This document shows, piece after piece, positions 1 through 8,318 of a stretch of DNA of 64,000 nt. The notes below the pieces were generated by a model. It saw only the letters and a program-made list of their open reading frames with translations. It was not told where the DNA came from and made no database searches. The stretch comes from Acidaminobacterium chupaoyuni (GTDB lineage: Bacteria; Bacillota; Clostridia; Oscillospirales; Butyricicoccaceae), in the NCBI GenBank assembly GCA_047936785.1, contig CP176394.1. The stretch is one strand, 5' to 3'. Each line of letters opens with the position of its first letter. Positions within the stretch are counted from its first letter, which is position 1. The translations under genes were made by a program, and so were the position numbers.

Positions 1-1
1 A

Positions 2-346
2 ACCCAGGCCGAAGCCGCCATTCTGCAAACCGGCCTGCCGCTGAAGGCCGATGTGCTGAAACTGGGCCATCATGGCAGCAGCACTTCCAGCAGCGACGCT
101 TTTCTCGACGCGGTTTCCCCCACCTGGGGCGTGATCTCCTGCGGCCTGAACAATGATTACGGCCACCCTCACGCTTCCACTCTCACCAAGCTGAAAAACC
201 GCGGCATTTCTTATTTCAGAACCGATCTGCAGGGCACCGTTATCGCCGCCAGCGATGGAAAAACCATCACCTGGAATGTTTCGCCTCAGGCAAGCGTTCC
301 CGCGCCCGTTTCCGCGCGGCTGCCCGAAGAACGCGCCGCGGGCTGA
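2..346 (+). CDS. ComEC-like metallo-beta-lactamase-fold protein, C-terminal fragment
   Basis: The reading frame is open from base 2, so the gene begins before the window and only about 114 C-terminal residues are seen. They contain the late motif of the ComEC/Rec2-type metallo-beta-lactamase fold: a Leu-Gly-His-His-Gly-Ser-Ser stretch (metal-binding His-His), then a Cys-Gly-Leu-Asn-Asn and Gly-His-Pro-His segment. A full paralogue lies at 35827-36699 and matches these motifs nearly residue for residue. Such domains are either the C-terminal part of the DNA-uptake channel ComEC or stand-alone secreted hydrolases; which applies cannot be told from this fragment. A Pro/Ala-rich tail ends the protein and a strong terminator follows. 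Confidence 0.75.
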   Translation, partial: TQAEAAILQTGLPLKADVLKLGHHGSSTSSSDAFLDAVSPTWGVISCGLNNDYGHPHASTLTKLKNRGISYFRTDLQGTVIAASDGKTITWNVSPQASVPAPVSARLPEERAAG

Positions 347-386
347 AACGCTCGGCCTTTCAAAAATCGAATCGAGCCATCAAAAG

Positions 387-418
387 GATCTGCCGCGCTT
401 TTGCGGCAGATCTTTTTT
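387..418 (+). terminator. Rho-independent terminator
   Basis: A perfect 10-bp stem (GATCTGCCGC / GCGGCAGATC, loop GCTTTT) is followed by six T. It closes the ComEC-like gene. Confidence 0.9.
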
Positions 419-511
419 ACACAAAGCATGGTTGATTCATCTAAAAAACAATGTGTTATCTCGTGAAAATTCACCATATCGCTGAAAATGATTCTTTTGA
501 TACTTTAATGC

Positions 512-540
512 TTTACAACATTACCAAGATAAAGTATGAT
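512..540 (+). promoter_or_regulatory. Sigma-A-type promoter of the amino-acid ABC operon
   Basis: TTTACA at 512-517 and TATGAT at 535-540 are separated by 17 bases, about 80 bases upstream of the binding-protein start. It lies between a terminator and the first gene of the operon. Confidence 0.7.
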
Positions 541-620
541 AAATCCATCGCGAAAAAACAAAGCTTCCGAGAAGAGGAAAACGCTGTTTCGCGGGAAAAA
601 GAATGAGGAGAGCGATTTTT

Positions 621-1454
621 ATGAAAAAGGTATTGGCGGTGCTGCTGGCAGGTGTGCTGACATTGGGGCTGAGCGCCTGCGGCGGACAAACCGCGGAAGA
701 CACGGCTTCACAAAAAACAGAAAAAAAGGCTTATGCCACCGATCTTGCGGCCATCAAAAAGAAAGGCAAGCTGATCATCGGGCTGGATGACACCTTCGCC
801 CCTATGGGCTTCCGCGATGAAAACGACAAACTGGTGGGCTTCGATATCGATCTTGCGGGCGCCGTCTGCAAAGAACTGGGCGTAAAGGCCGAGTTCCAGC
901 CCATCGATTGGGATGCCAAAGAGCTGGAACTTTCCACGGGGAAGATCGACTGCATCTGGAACGGCATGTCCATCACGCCCGAGCGTGAAAAGGGCATGAG
1001 CCTTTCCAAACCCTATTTGAACAACAAAATCATCATTATGACGAATCAAGGCGTTGATATTGAAAGCAAAGAAGATCTGGGGAAATTTTCTCTGGGCACG
1101 CAGGCCGATTCTTCGGCGCTGGAAACCATCAAAAACGACCCCGTTTACGATAAGATCAAAGACCGGCTGACCGAATATAAAACTTATGACCAGGTCATCA
1201 TGGATATGCAGTCGGGGCGGTTGGATGCCATGATCGTGGATGAAGTGCTGGGGCAGTATAAAAACACCCTGCTCAACAACGCCTTTCAGGTTTCGTCGGT
1301 GGATTTCGGCGAAGATCTTTATGCCATCGGTTTTCGCAAAAGCGACACTGAGCTGACGGCGGCCGTGGATGCCGCGCTGAAAACCTGCGTGGAAAACGGC
1401 ACGGCAGGCAAAATTTCAGAAAAATGGTTCGGCAGCGATCTTTTGGTGAAATAG
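621..1454 (+). CDS. Polar amino-acid ABC transporter, substrate-binding lipoprotein
   Basis: Family 3 extracellular solute-binding protein of 277 residues that delivers a polar amino acid to the permease encoded next. The N-terminus is a lipoprotein signal: a Lys-Lys start, a hydrophobic stretch and a Leu-Ser-Ala-Cys lipobox, so the mature protein should be anchored to the outer face of the membrane. Typical fold landmarks follow (Gly-Leu-Asp-Asp-Thr-Phe-Ala-Pro-Met-Gly near residue 55; Val-Gly-Phe-Asp-Ile-Asp-Leu). ATG at 621 is preferred over the in-frame ATG at 603 because a GGAGAG site lies just ahead of it. The three-gene order (binding protein, permease, ATPase) is classic. The exact substrate (cystine, glutamine, arginine or other) cannot be fixed from sequence alone. 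Confidence 0.93.
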   Translation: MKKVLAVLLAGVLTLGLSACGGQTAEDTASQKTEKKAYATDLAAIKKKGKLIIGLDDTFAPMGFRDENDKLVGFDIDLAGAVCKELGVKAEFQPIDWDAKELELSTGKIDCIWNGMSITPEREKGMSLSKPYLNNKIIIMTNQGVDIESKEDLGKFSLGTQADSSALETIKNDPVYDKIKDRLTEYKTYDQVIMDMQSGRLDAMIVDEVLGQYKNTLLNNAFQVSSVDFGEDLYAIGFRKSDTELTAAVDAALKTCVENGTAGKISEKWFGSDLLVK

Positions 1455-1506
1455 AGCGCCGATGGGATGCGGGCGGCAAAAGCGGCCGCTGCGGAGGAGG
1501 AAGAAC

Positions 1507-2166
1507 ATGGATCTCACCTATCTTGCGTCGCTGGCGCCGGCGCTTTTAAAAGGTCTTGCCGTCACGCTGCGGCTTTTCGCGCTGACTTTGGCGTTTTCCC
1601 TGCCGCTGGGGCTTTTGTGGACTTTGGGCAGCCTTTCGCGCGTGCCGCCGCTGCGCTGGTTTTCGCGCCTATACATTTTGGTGTTTCGCGGAACGCCGCT
1701 GATGTTGCAGCTGTTTTTCATTTATTACGGCCTGCCGTTTCTGGGGCTGACCTTCGATCGTTTCCCCGCGGCGGTGCTGACTTTTTCGCTGAATTACGCG
1801 GCCTATTTTGCCGAGATCTATCGCGGGGGAATCCAATCCATCGATCACGGCCAGCGAGAAGCAGCGAAAACATTGGGTTTCACCCCGTGGCAGACCATGC
1901 GCCATATTCTTCTGCCGCAGGCCATCGGCCGTGTGCTGCCCCCCATCTGCAACGAAACCATCACGCTGGTCAAGGATACGGCGCTGGTCACGGCCATCGG
2001 CGTGGGCGAGCTGCTGAAAGCGGCCCAGGGCGCGGTGAACCGCGATGTGGATATCGCCGCCTACGGGGTGGCCGCCTGCCTGTATCTTCTGCTGACGCTG
2101 GCGTTCACGGCCGTTTCCCGTCGGCTTGAAAAGCGGTTCAACCGCTATCAGAAAAAGGAGGCGTGA
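1507..2166 (+). CDS. Polar amino-acid ABC transporter permease
   Basis: HisM/GlnP-type inner-membrane permease of 219 residues with about five hydrophobic segments. The EAA loop that docks the ATPase is seen as Arg-Glu-Ala-Ala-Lys-Thr-Leu-Gly-Phe-Thr-Pro around residue 120, followed by Ile-Leu-Leu-Pro-Gln-Ala. ATG 1507 is chosen because GGAGGAGG sits seven bases upstream; an earlier in-frame ATG at 1462 has no such site and would add a charged, unlikely N-terminus. The stop is four bases before the ATPase start, so the two are probably translationally coupled. Confidence 0.93.
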   Translation: MDLTYLASLAPALLKGLAVTLRLFALTLAFSLPLGLLWTLGSLSRVPPLRWFSRLYILVFRGTPLMLQLFFIYYGLPFLGLTFDRFPAAVLTFSLNYAAYFAEIYRGGIQSIDHGQREAAKTLGFTPWQTMRHILLPQAIGRVLPPICNETITLVKDTALVTAIGVGELLKAAQGAVNRDVDIAAYGVAACLYLLLTLAFTAVSRRLEKRFNRYQKKEA

Positions 2167-2169
2167 ACC

Positions 2170-2928
2170 ATGCCCATTTTAACGGTGGAGAATGTCACGA
2201 AAAAATTCGGCGGCTTTGAGGCGCTGAAGGGCGTTTCGCTCACGGTGGAAGAAGGGGAAACGGTGGCCATCATCGGCTCTTCGGGCAGCGGAAAATCCAC
2301 GCTGCTGCGCTGCGTCAACGCGCTGGAAAAGGTTTCGGGCGGGCGCATCGTTTTGGATGGCGAGACTGTGGTGCAGACCGTCGGCGGCAAAGCCGTCTAT
2401 CCGCCCGAAAAAGAACTGCGCCGCATCTGTTTGAAAACCGGCATGGTGTTTCAGCAGTTCGATCTGTTCCCCCACCTGACCTGCCTTGAAAACATCACCA
2501 TCGCGCCCATCAGAATTTTGAAACGCCCCAGAACCGAAGCCGCCGACACGGCGCGGCGGCTTTTGAAGCTGGTGGGCCTGGAAGATAAAGCCGGCAGCTA
2601 CCCCGCCATGCTTTCGGGCGGGCAGCAGCAGCGGGTGGCCATTGCGCGGGCGCTGGCCATCCGTCCGCGGCTGATGCTGTTTGATGAACCCACCAGCGCG
2701 CTGGATCCCGAACTCACCGCCGAAGTCACCGCCGTGATCGCCGAACTGGCCCGCCAGAACACCACCATGCTCATCGTTACCCATGAAATGGAGTTCGCGC
2801 GCACGGTGGCCGACCGCATCCTCTTTTTTGAAGATGGCCGGATCACCGCCCAGGGCGCGGCAAACGAGTTCTTTGCAGAACAGAAAAATGAGCGCGTGCG
2901 GCGTTTTTTGAGCGGCTTTCAAAAATAA
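2170..2928 (+). CDS. Polar amino-acid ABC transporter ATP-binding protein
   Basis: GlnQ/HisP-type ATPase of 252 residues that powers the importer formed with the two preceding genes. Visible motifs: Walker A Gly-Ser-Ser-Gly-Ser-Gly-Lys-Ser-Thr near residue 36, Q-loop in Val-Phe-Gln-Gln-Phe-Asp-Leu-Phe-Pro, signature Leu-Ser-Gly-Gly-Gln-Gln-Gln-Arg, Walker B Leu-Met-Leu-Phe-Asp-Glu-Pro and the switch His in Val-Thr-His-Glu-Met. An AAAGGAGG site overlaps the end of the permease gene. A terminator follows directly. Confidence 0.95.
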   Translation: MPILTVENVTKKFGGFEALKGVSLTVEEGETVAIIGSSGSGKSTLLRCVNALEKVSGGRIVLDGETVVQTVGGKAVYPPEKELRRICLKTGMVFQQFDLFPHLTCLENITIAPIRILKRPRTEAADTARRLLKLVGLEDKAGSYPAMLSGGQQQRVAIARALAIRPRLMLFDEPTSALDPELTAEVTAVIAELARQNTTMLIVTHEMEFARTVADRILFFEDGRITAQGAANEFFAEQKNERVRRFLSGFQK

Positions 2929-2930
2929 GC

Positions 2931-2957
2931 AGCGGCATCCGTGAGGATGCCGCTTTT
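2931..2957 (+). terminator. Rho-independent terminator
   Basis: A perfect 10-bp stem (AGCGGCATCC / GGATGCCGCT) with a GTGA loop lies just after the ATPase stop. The T run is short (TTTTCGTTT). Confidence 0.75.
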
Positions 2958-3215
2958 CGTTTGGGCGGTTCTTTGCGGGCGCGCGTTTTCGCCTGTATTC
3001 CCTTTGAGTAATAAAAAGGAAAATTCAAGAAAAAATAAATTTATATGCTAAATCATAAAAATCACAGGCAAATAATGCGCAAGAAAAGCAAACAAATAAG
3101 GCTAACAACGCAAAAACAAACGAGAAGTGCAGTAAAATGACTGATATTTCTTGCCGTGTTTCACGCTTTCACCCTAAAATAGTGTATAATCGAAACTATG
3201 AATGGAGGGGAGCTT

Positions 3216-4985
3216 ATGAAAGCGGAAAGACAAAAAAACAGGCGGCTGCTGGGGCGGTTTCTGCCTTATTTCAAAAACTATAAGCGGGTGCTGGCCTTTG
3301 ATCTCACCTGCGCGGCGCTGACCACCGTGTGTGAACTGGTGCTGCCGCTGATGGTGCGCTATCTGACAAACGATGTGGCGAGCCTCACCGTGCGGGCGGT
3401 GGTTTCCATGGGGCTGCTTTATCTGCTTTTGCGCGTTATGGATACGGCGGCCAATTACTATATGGCGAACATGGGCCATGTGATGGGCGCGCAGATCGAA
3501 ACCGATATGCGCCGCGATCTTTTCTGTCATCTGCAAAAGCTGCCCTATTCCTATTATGATGACACAAAGATCGGCCAGCTGATGGCGCGCATCACCAGCG
3601 ATTTGAATGATATCACGGAATTTGCCCACCACGCCCCGGAAGATCTGTTTATCGCCGGCATCAAGATCATCATTTCGTTTGTGATCCTGGCGCGGGTGAA
3701 CCTGTGGCTCACGCTGCTGATCTTTGCCTGCATCCCGCTGATGCTGCTCTGCACGATCTATACCCGCCGGCGGATGCGCGCGGCTTTTAAAAAATCGCGC
3801 CATCAGATCGGCGAACTCAACGCCCGCGTGGAAGACAGCCTGCTGGGCGTGCGGGTGGTCAAATCGTTTGCCAACGAAAAGATCGAAGAAGAAAAATTCG
3901 GACATGGCAACAGCAAATTTCTTTCGGTCAAGCGCGAGATGTATCGATATATGGCCGCCTTTCAAAGCACCACCCGCCTGTTCGATGGCGTGATGTATAT
4001 TGCCGTGGTGGTGGCGGGGGCGCTGTTCATGATCGGCGGATATATCAACAGCGGCGATTATGTGGCCTATATTTTATATGTGGCCACGCTGCTGACCTCC
4101 ATCCGCAAGATCGTGGAATTTGCCGAGCAATATCAGCGCGGCATGACAGGCATCGAGCGCTTTTGCGAAGTGATGGATGCGCCGGTGGAGATCAAAGACG
4201 CGCCCCAGGCAAAGAAACTGGAAAAGGTGGAAGGCCGCGTAGAGCTGAAGGAAGTGAGCTTCCGCTATCGCGATAACAAAGAAGAAGTGCTCAGCCATAT
4301 CAATCTCGATATTCCCGCGGGGCGCAATGTGGCGCTGGTGGGGCCTTCCGGTTCGGGCAAGACAACCCTTTGCAACCTGCTGCCGCGCTTTTATGATGTG
4401 ACGGAAGGCGCGGTCTGCATCGACGGCAAAGATGTGCGCGGGCTCACGCTGGAATCGCTGCGCGGCCAGATCGGCGTTGTGCAGCAGGATGTTTACCTGT
4501 TTTCGGGCACGGTCTATGAAAATATCGAATATGGAAAGCCCGGCGCTTCCAGAGAAGAAGTGATGCGGGCCGCAAAGCAGGCGGGCGCCCATGAATTCAT
4601 TCTGGGGCTCAGCCAGGGCTATGATACCTTTGTGGGCGAACGCGGGGTCAAGCTTTCCGGCGGCCAGAAACAGCGCATCAGCATCGCCCGCGCGTTTTTG
4701 AAGAATCCGCCCATTTTGATCCTTGACGAAGCGACCTCGGCGCTGGATAATGAAAGCGAGCGCATCGTGCAGCGATCGCTGGAAAAGCTGTCGCAGGGGC
4801 GCACGACCTTCACCATCGCCCACCGCCTCACCACCATCCGCAATGCGGATATCATTTTGGTGCTGACGGAAAACGGCGTGGAAGAACAGGGCACCCATGA
4901 AGATCTGATGGCAAAGGGCGGCATTTACGCGCGCCTTTATCAAGAAAGCGCCGTTTTGGCGGGAGGGGCTGGAACATCGGCATGA
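3216..4985 (+). CDS. ABC exporter half-transporter (fused membrane and ATPase domains)
   Basis: A 589-residue type I ABC exporter: an N-terminal six-helix membrane domain (about residues 15-310) and a C-terminal ATPase with Walker A Gly-Pro-Ser-Gly-Ser-Gly-Lys-Thr-Thr, signature Leu-Ser-Gly-Gly-Gln-Lys-Gln-Arg, Walker B Ile-Leu-Ile-Leu-Asp-Glu-Ala and the H-loop His in Ile-Ala-His-Arg. Only one half-transporter is present, so it probably works as a homodimer; MsbA/BmrA-like proteins export lipids or drugs, but the substrate here is unknown. Start 3216 is taken because GGAGGGGAG precedes it; the ATG at 3198 lies upstream of that site. A TATAAT at 3185-3190 is a likely -10, with no good -35. 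The stop overlaps the next gene by four bases (ATGA). Confidence 0.92.
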   Translation: MKAERQKNRRLLGRFLPYFKNYKRVLAFDLTCAALTTVCELVLPLMVRYLTNDVASLTVRAVVSMGLLYLLLRVMDTAANYYMANMGHVMGAQIETDMRRDLFCHLQKLPYSYYDDTKIGQLMARITSDLNDITEFAHHAPEDLFIAGIKIIISFVILARVNLWLTLLIFACIPLMLLCTIYTRRRMRAAFKKSRHQIGELNARVEDSLLGVRVVKSFANEKIEEEKFGHGNSKFLSVKREMYRYMAAFQSTTRLFDGVMYIAVVVAGALFMIGGYINSGDYVAYILYVATLLTSIRKIVEFAEQYQRGMTGIERFCEVMDAPVEIKDAPQAKKLEKVEGRVELKEVSFRYRDNKEEVLSHINLDIPAGRNVALVGPSGSGKTTLCNLLPRFYDVTEGAVCIDGKDVRGLTLESLRGQIGVVQQDVYLFSGTVYENIEYGKPGASREEVMRAAKQAGAHEFILGLSQGYDTFVGERGVKLSGGQKQRISIARAFLKNPPILILDEATSALDNESERIVQRSLEKLSQGRTTFTIAHRLTTIRNADIILVLTENGVEEQGTHEDLMAKGGIYARLYQESAVLAGGAGTSA

Positions 4986-5716
4986 AAACAGTTTTGATCA
5001 CAGGGGCGTCGCGGGGCATCGGCGCGGCCTGTGCCGAAGAATTCGCCAGGGCGGGTTATCGCGTGGCGGTGCATTACCATCAGCGCCGCGAGCAGGCAGA
5101 GCAGGTGGCGGGCAGGCTGCGGGCCATGGGGGCCGAAGCGGCGTGCTTTGGCGCGGATGTGGCGGATGCCGCCCAGGTGGAACGCATGTTTTTGCAGATC
5201 GAAGAAACGCTGGGCAAGATCGATACCCTCGTCTGCAACGCCGGTATCGCCCAAAACGGGCTGCTCACCGACTTCACGCCCGAACAGTGGCGGCGCATCT
5301 TCGCCGTGGATGTGGACGGCGTGTTTTATTGCATCCGCCGCGCCCTGCCCGAAATGATCCGCCGCAAAAGCGGCAGCATCATCACGATCTCCTCCATGTG
5401 GGGGCTGACGGGCGGCAGCTGTGAAGTGCCCTATTCGGCGGCCAAAGCCGCCGTGATCGGCCTGACGAAGGCGCTTTCCAAAGAAGTGGGCCTTTCGGGC
5501 GTTCGCGTCAACTGCATCGCCCCCGGTGTGATCGATACCGAAATGAACAGCGCTCTGGGCGAAGAAGACCGGCAGGCCCTGCGGGAAGAAACCCCGCTGG
5601 CCCGCATCGGCAGCCCTTATGATGTGGCGCGGGCCGCGGTGTTTCTGGCGGGCGAAAGCGCGGGCTTTATCACGGGGCAGGTGCTTTCGGTGGATGGCGG
5701 CATTGCCACGGCCTGA
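4982..5716 (+). CDS. Short-chain dehydrogenase/reductase, FabG/YmfI-like
   Basis: A 244-residue Rossmann-fold NAD(P)H oxidoreductase. The cofactor motif Thr-Gly-Ala-Ser-Arg-Gly-Ile-Gly is at residues 7-14, Asn-Ala-Gly at about 87-89, and the catalytic Ser and Tyr-Ser-Ala-Ala-Lys follow. It resembles FabG (3-oxoacyl-ACP reductase), but the Ser-Ser-Met-Trp-Gly segment and the Ser-Cys-Glu-Val just before the catalytic Tyr are, as I recall, typical of the YmfI group, reported to reduce the 5-aminopentanone modification on elongation factor P. No fatty-acid or EF-P gene is nearby to decide. It overlaps the exporter by four bases, so the two are co-transcribed. Confidence 0.85.
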   Translation: MKTVLITGASRGIGAACAEEFARAGYRVAVHYHQRREQAEQVAGRLRAMGAEAACFGADVADAAQVERMFLQIEETLGKIDTLVCNAGIAQNGLLTDFTPEQWRRIFAVDVDGVFYCIRRALPEMIRRKSGSIITISSMWGLTGGSCEVPYSAAKAAVIGLTKALSKEVGLSGVRVNCIAPGVIDTEMNSALGEEDRQALREETPLARIGSPYDVARAAVFLAGESAGFITGQVLSVDGGIATA

Positions 5717-5725
5717 GAGAAAAAT

Positions 5726-5766
5726 AAAAGAGCCTTTTCTGAAAAAATCGGAAAAGGCTCTTTTTT
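5726..5766 (+). terminator. Bidirectional terminator between convergent genes
   Basis: A 14-bp stem (AAAAGAGCCTTTTC / GAAAAGGCTCTTTT) separates the SDR gene from the convergent diguanylate cyclase gene. A and T tracts flank it on both sides, so it can work in both directions. Confidence 0.9.
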
Positions 5767-5773
5767 CATGTTG

Positions 5774-6958
5774 TTATTCGTCGGCTTCCTGTCTTTGGTG
5801 ATACAGCAGCTTTTCGCGGTACATATCTTCATCGGCGCGCTTGATCAATTCGGCAATGCTCACGACGGCCTTTTCCTCCGAAAGGGCGCAGCCCATGCTC
5901 ATGGAAAGACGGAAGGGAAATTCGCCCGAATCATTGAAGGCAAGGCAGCTGCGGCGAATGGATTCCACCGCTTTCTCCAGCCCGGCCCGGCTGCATTCGG
6001 GAAGCAATATCACAAATTCATCCCCGCCATAGCGGGAAAGGAACGCCGCATATCCTTTGAAAGCGGCGCGCAGGATATGGGCGGTCTGCACCAGCGCCAC
6101 ATCGCCCACATCGTGGCCGAATTCATCGTTGATATGCTTGAAATCGTTGATATCCAGCAAAATCACGCCGCCCTGATAGGCGGAATTGTCATTTTTGTTT
6201 TTATAGGAAGAAACATAGCGTTCCACATTGCGCCGGTTGTTGAGGCCCGTAAGCGCATCCTGCAAAATGGCGCGGCTTTCTTTGTTGCGCAAAATGAAAA
6301 GGGAAGAAAACACCGAGCTGGGCCACACGATGCTCAGGCCATAGAACATGATTTGAAAAATGCCGCCCAGAAACGGCGGAACGGCAAAAAAGGCAATGGT
6401 CAGCAGCTCTTGCCTGCGGTCGATGAGCGTTTCTCTGCGGGAACGCAGAAAGGCCAAAAACGAGGCCGAAACCAGATAGACCAAAATAATGAAGCTGATG
6501 ATGTTGGCAAAAATGCCGCGGTGAAAATAGTTGCGGCCATCCAGATAAAAACACCAGCGGGTCAGCGGGGTGAAAAGAATCAGCAGAAACAGCACAAAGC
6601 CGGGGGCCAAAAGCAGCAGCTGTTCTTTCTTTTTCGCTATCGGCTGGCCATAGATGCGGTAATAGGCATATTTCACCCAGCAGATCACCACGATGATCTC
6701 CGCCGTGAAATAGATCATGTTGTCGAGATAAGCCACAACGCGCAGAAGAGCGCCCTGACGGCCGTTGAGCAGCCACATGAAAATATCGGTAAGCAAAACC
6801 GTCAGAACCGAAAGCTCCATTCTGAAAAGCAGCCGGTTGTCATAGGTGTCGGAAAAATCCTTGCGGTAGCTGGTCAGAAAGACCAGTGTAAGCAGACAGC
6901 AGAAAAAATCGATGCCGATATTAAAGATCATGGTATCGTTGGTGATGAACAGAAACAA
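5774..6958 (-). CDS. Membrane-bound GGDEF diguanylate cyclase
   Basis: About 394 residues. The first ~220 residues hold several hydrophobic segments (a 7TM-like sensor region without a recognised ligand domain); the C-terminal ~165 residues are a GGDEF domain with an intact Arg-Tyr-Gly-Gly-Asp-Glu-Phe active loop, so it should make cyclic di-GMP. There is no EAL domain. A TTG at 6958 is chosen as start: AGGGGGGTGG lies just upstream, and a good promoter at 7041-7069 would start the RNA near 7034, which rules out the ATGs further upstream. The next in-frame ATG is at 6931. It is apparently a single-gene transcript, ending at the shared terminator. Confidence 0.85.
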   Translation of the reverse strand: MFLFITNDTMIFNIGIDFFCCLLTLVFLTSYRKDFSDTYDNRLLFRMELSVLTVLLTDIFMWLLNGRQGALLRVVAYLDNMIYFTAEIIVVICWVKYAYYRIYGQPIAKKKEQLLLLAPGFVLFLLILFTPLTRWCFYLDGRNYFHRGIFANIISFIILVYLVSASFLAFLRSRRETLIDRRQELLTIAFFAVPPFLGGIFQIMFYGLSIVWPSSVFSSLFILRNKESRAILQDALTGLNNRRNVERYVSSYKNKNDNSAYQGGVILLDINDFKHINDEFGHDVGDVALVQTAHILRAAFKGYAAFLSRYGGDEFVILLPECSRAGLEKAVESIRRSCLAFNDSGEFPFRLSMSMGCALSEEKAVVSIAELIKRADEDMYREKLLYHQRQEADE

Positions 6959-7040
6959 AATGCCACCCCCCTCTTTGATCGATTTACTTTTTAAAAGAGC
7001 GCCGGGTATGCGCGCGGAAAAAGGATAGGAAGTTTTTTTC

Positions 7041-7069
7041 ATCATAGCATAGAACCCAACGCGAATCAA
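7041..7069 (-). promoter_or_regulatory. Promoter of the diguanylate cyclase gene
   Basis: On the minus strand TTGATT (7069-7064) and TATGAT (7046-7041) are 17 bases apart. It lies about 80 bases upstream of the chosen TTG start. Confidence 0.65.
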
Positions 7070-7184
7070 TCTGCTGATGCAAATAAAAGAATTTTCTTGT
7101 GATTTTTTGGGGAAAAACGCAGAAAAACGCCGCGGAGAGCCATGAATTTGTGAAAAAATCGGCAAGGAAGAAAAAGGGAAAATA

Positions 7185-8153
7185 TCAAAAAACAGAGGGG
7201 ATGCCGCCGGTGTGATAGGCACAGATGGTTTCGTGGGCGGGCAATTCGCCGCGGGCGATCAGATCGCGCAGGCCGGCATAGACTTTGGCGTTATAGGTGC
7301 TGTCTAAAAAGATGCCCTCGGTCTGCGCCATGCGGAGGCGCTCGGTTTCTGCGGCGGCGGTGGGCCGGGCATAGCCCGCGCCCAGATAATCGCCGTGGAA
7401 TTCCAACACATCACGGGGCGAAAGCGCGGGGCGGCAGCGAAGCTTTTGGCAAAGATCTTCAAACAAAGCTTCGATGATCGGCAGAAAGACGGAACGCTCA
7501 TATTCCACGCTGATAAGGTGAAGCTTCTGTTTGCCGCCGGTCAGGCAAAGGCCATAAACCACCCCGGCTTCGGTGGGGCCGGCCGAAGCGCTTAGAAAAA
7601 TGTGGCGCAGCGGCAGAGAAAGGCGGTCGGCCTGCTGCAGCAGTTCTAAAACGGAAGCGACATATCCCAGCGCGCCAAGGCAGCCGTCGCCGATGATATA
7701 GGGCTTTTTGCCCTGCCCGCGCAATTTGCAGGCCAGTTGGACGGCAAAGGCTGCGCGGGCGTTTTCATCCACTTTGCCGCAGTAAACCGTTTCAACGCCC
7801 ATCAATTCGTTCAGCAGGGCGTTGCCGGTTTTGCGGGCGGGCTGGTCGGCTTCTTCGGCATTGTGAATCACAATGCAGCGCAGCCCCAGCCGCGCACAGG
7901 CAGCCGCGGTGAGACGGCATAAGTTGGAAACCGGCAGACCGGCCGCCAGAATGGTGTCACAGCCCTGGGCCAAGGCTTCGCCCAGCCAAAATTCAAGGCT
8001 TCTGATTTTGTTGCCGCCCAGCCCCAATTCCATCACATCTTCGCGCTTAAGCCACAGATCGCGGCAGCCGATGGCCTGGCCATAGCGCCGCGCGGGCATC
8101 AGCGGGGTTTCCTGGGTCAGCAGGCGAACGCGGGGGATATCGGAAAAAATCAT
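7185..8153 (-). CDS. PLP-dependent D-cysteine desulfhydrase / ACC deaminase family protein
   Basis: A 322-residue fold-type II PLP enzyme. Gly-Gly-Asn-Lys-Ile-Arg-Ser-Leu-Glu near residue 50 carries the PLP lysine, with the family start Pro-Arg-Val-Arg-Leu ... Thr-Pro-Leu. A Ser-Ala-Ser-Ala-Gly-Pro-Thr-Glu-Ala-Gly loop near residue 200 binds the cofactor phosphate. Members remove sulfide and ammonia from D-cysteine or deaminate 1-aminocyclopropane-1-carboxylate; in anaerobes the former is more common, but the choice is inference. ATG 8153 has AAGGAGGG upstream. A much longer in-frame reading continues antisense to the catalase gene, but it has no support. Confidence 0.85.
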   Translation of the reverse strand: MIFSDIPRVRLLTQETPLMPARRYGQAIGCRDLWLKREDVMELGLGGNKIRSLEFWLGEALAQGCDTILAAGLPVSNLCRLTAAACARLGLRCIVIHNAEEADQPARKTGNALLNELMGVETVYCGKVDENARAAFAVQLACKLRGQGKKPYIIGDGCLGALGYVASVLELLQQADRLSLPLRHIFLSASAGPTEAGVVYGLCLTGGKQKLHLISVEYERSVFLPIIEALFEDLCQKLRCRPALSPRDVLEFHGDYLGAGYARPTAAAETERLRMAQTEGIFLDSTYNAKVYAGLRDLIARGELPAHETICAYHTGGIPSVF

Positions 8154-8174
8154 GAACAGGCCCTCCTTGCCGAT

Positions 8175-8204
8175 GATAAAACAGGCGCAGCGGCGTGTTT
8201 TATC
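8175..8204 (-). promoter_or_regulatory. Inverted repeat in the leader of the PLP enzyme gene
   Basis: GATAAAACA (8175-8183) and TGTTTTATC (8196-8204) form a 9-bp dyad around a 12-base GC-rich centre. It lies between the predicted minus-strand promoter and the start codon and could be an operator or an RNA hairpin. No T run suggests termination. Confidence 0.4.
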
Positions 8205-8223
8205 GGTTTGTTTTCTTGCATCC

Positions 8224-8252
8224 ATTCTATCCGATGGCTGTTGAAAAAACAA
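8224..8252 (-). promoter_or_regulatory. Promoter of the PLP enzyme gene
   Basis: On the minus strand TTGTTT (8252-8247) and TAGAAT (8229-8224) lie 17 bases apart, about 70 bases upstream of the start codon. Confidence 0.5.
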
Positions 8253-8318
8253 GGCCGCCCTTTCCTGCATAGATTGGAATGGCACTTTGCCAAATTTCCA
8301 CAAAGTGAGGAAAGCACC

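Noticed and set aside
5768..6994. A 408-codon plus-strand frame opposite the GGDEF gene
   Set aside because: The minus strand carries the GGDEF motif, a promoter and a ribosome site; the plus frame starts inside the shared terminator.
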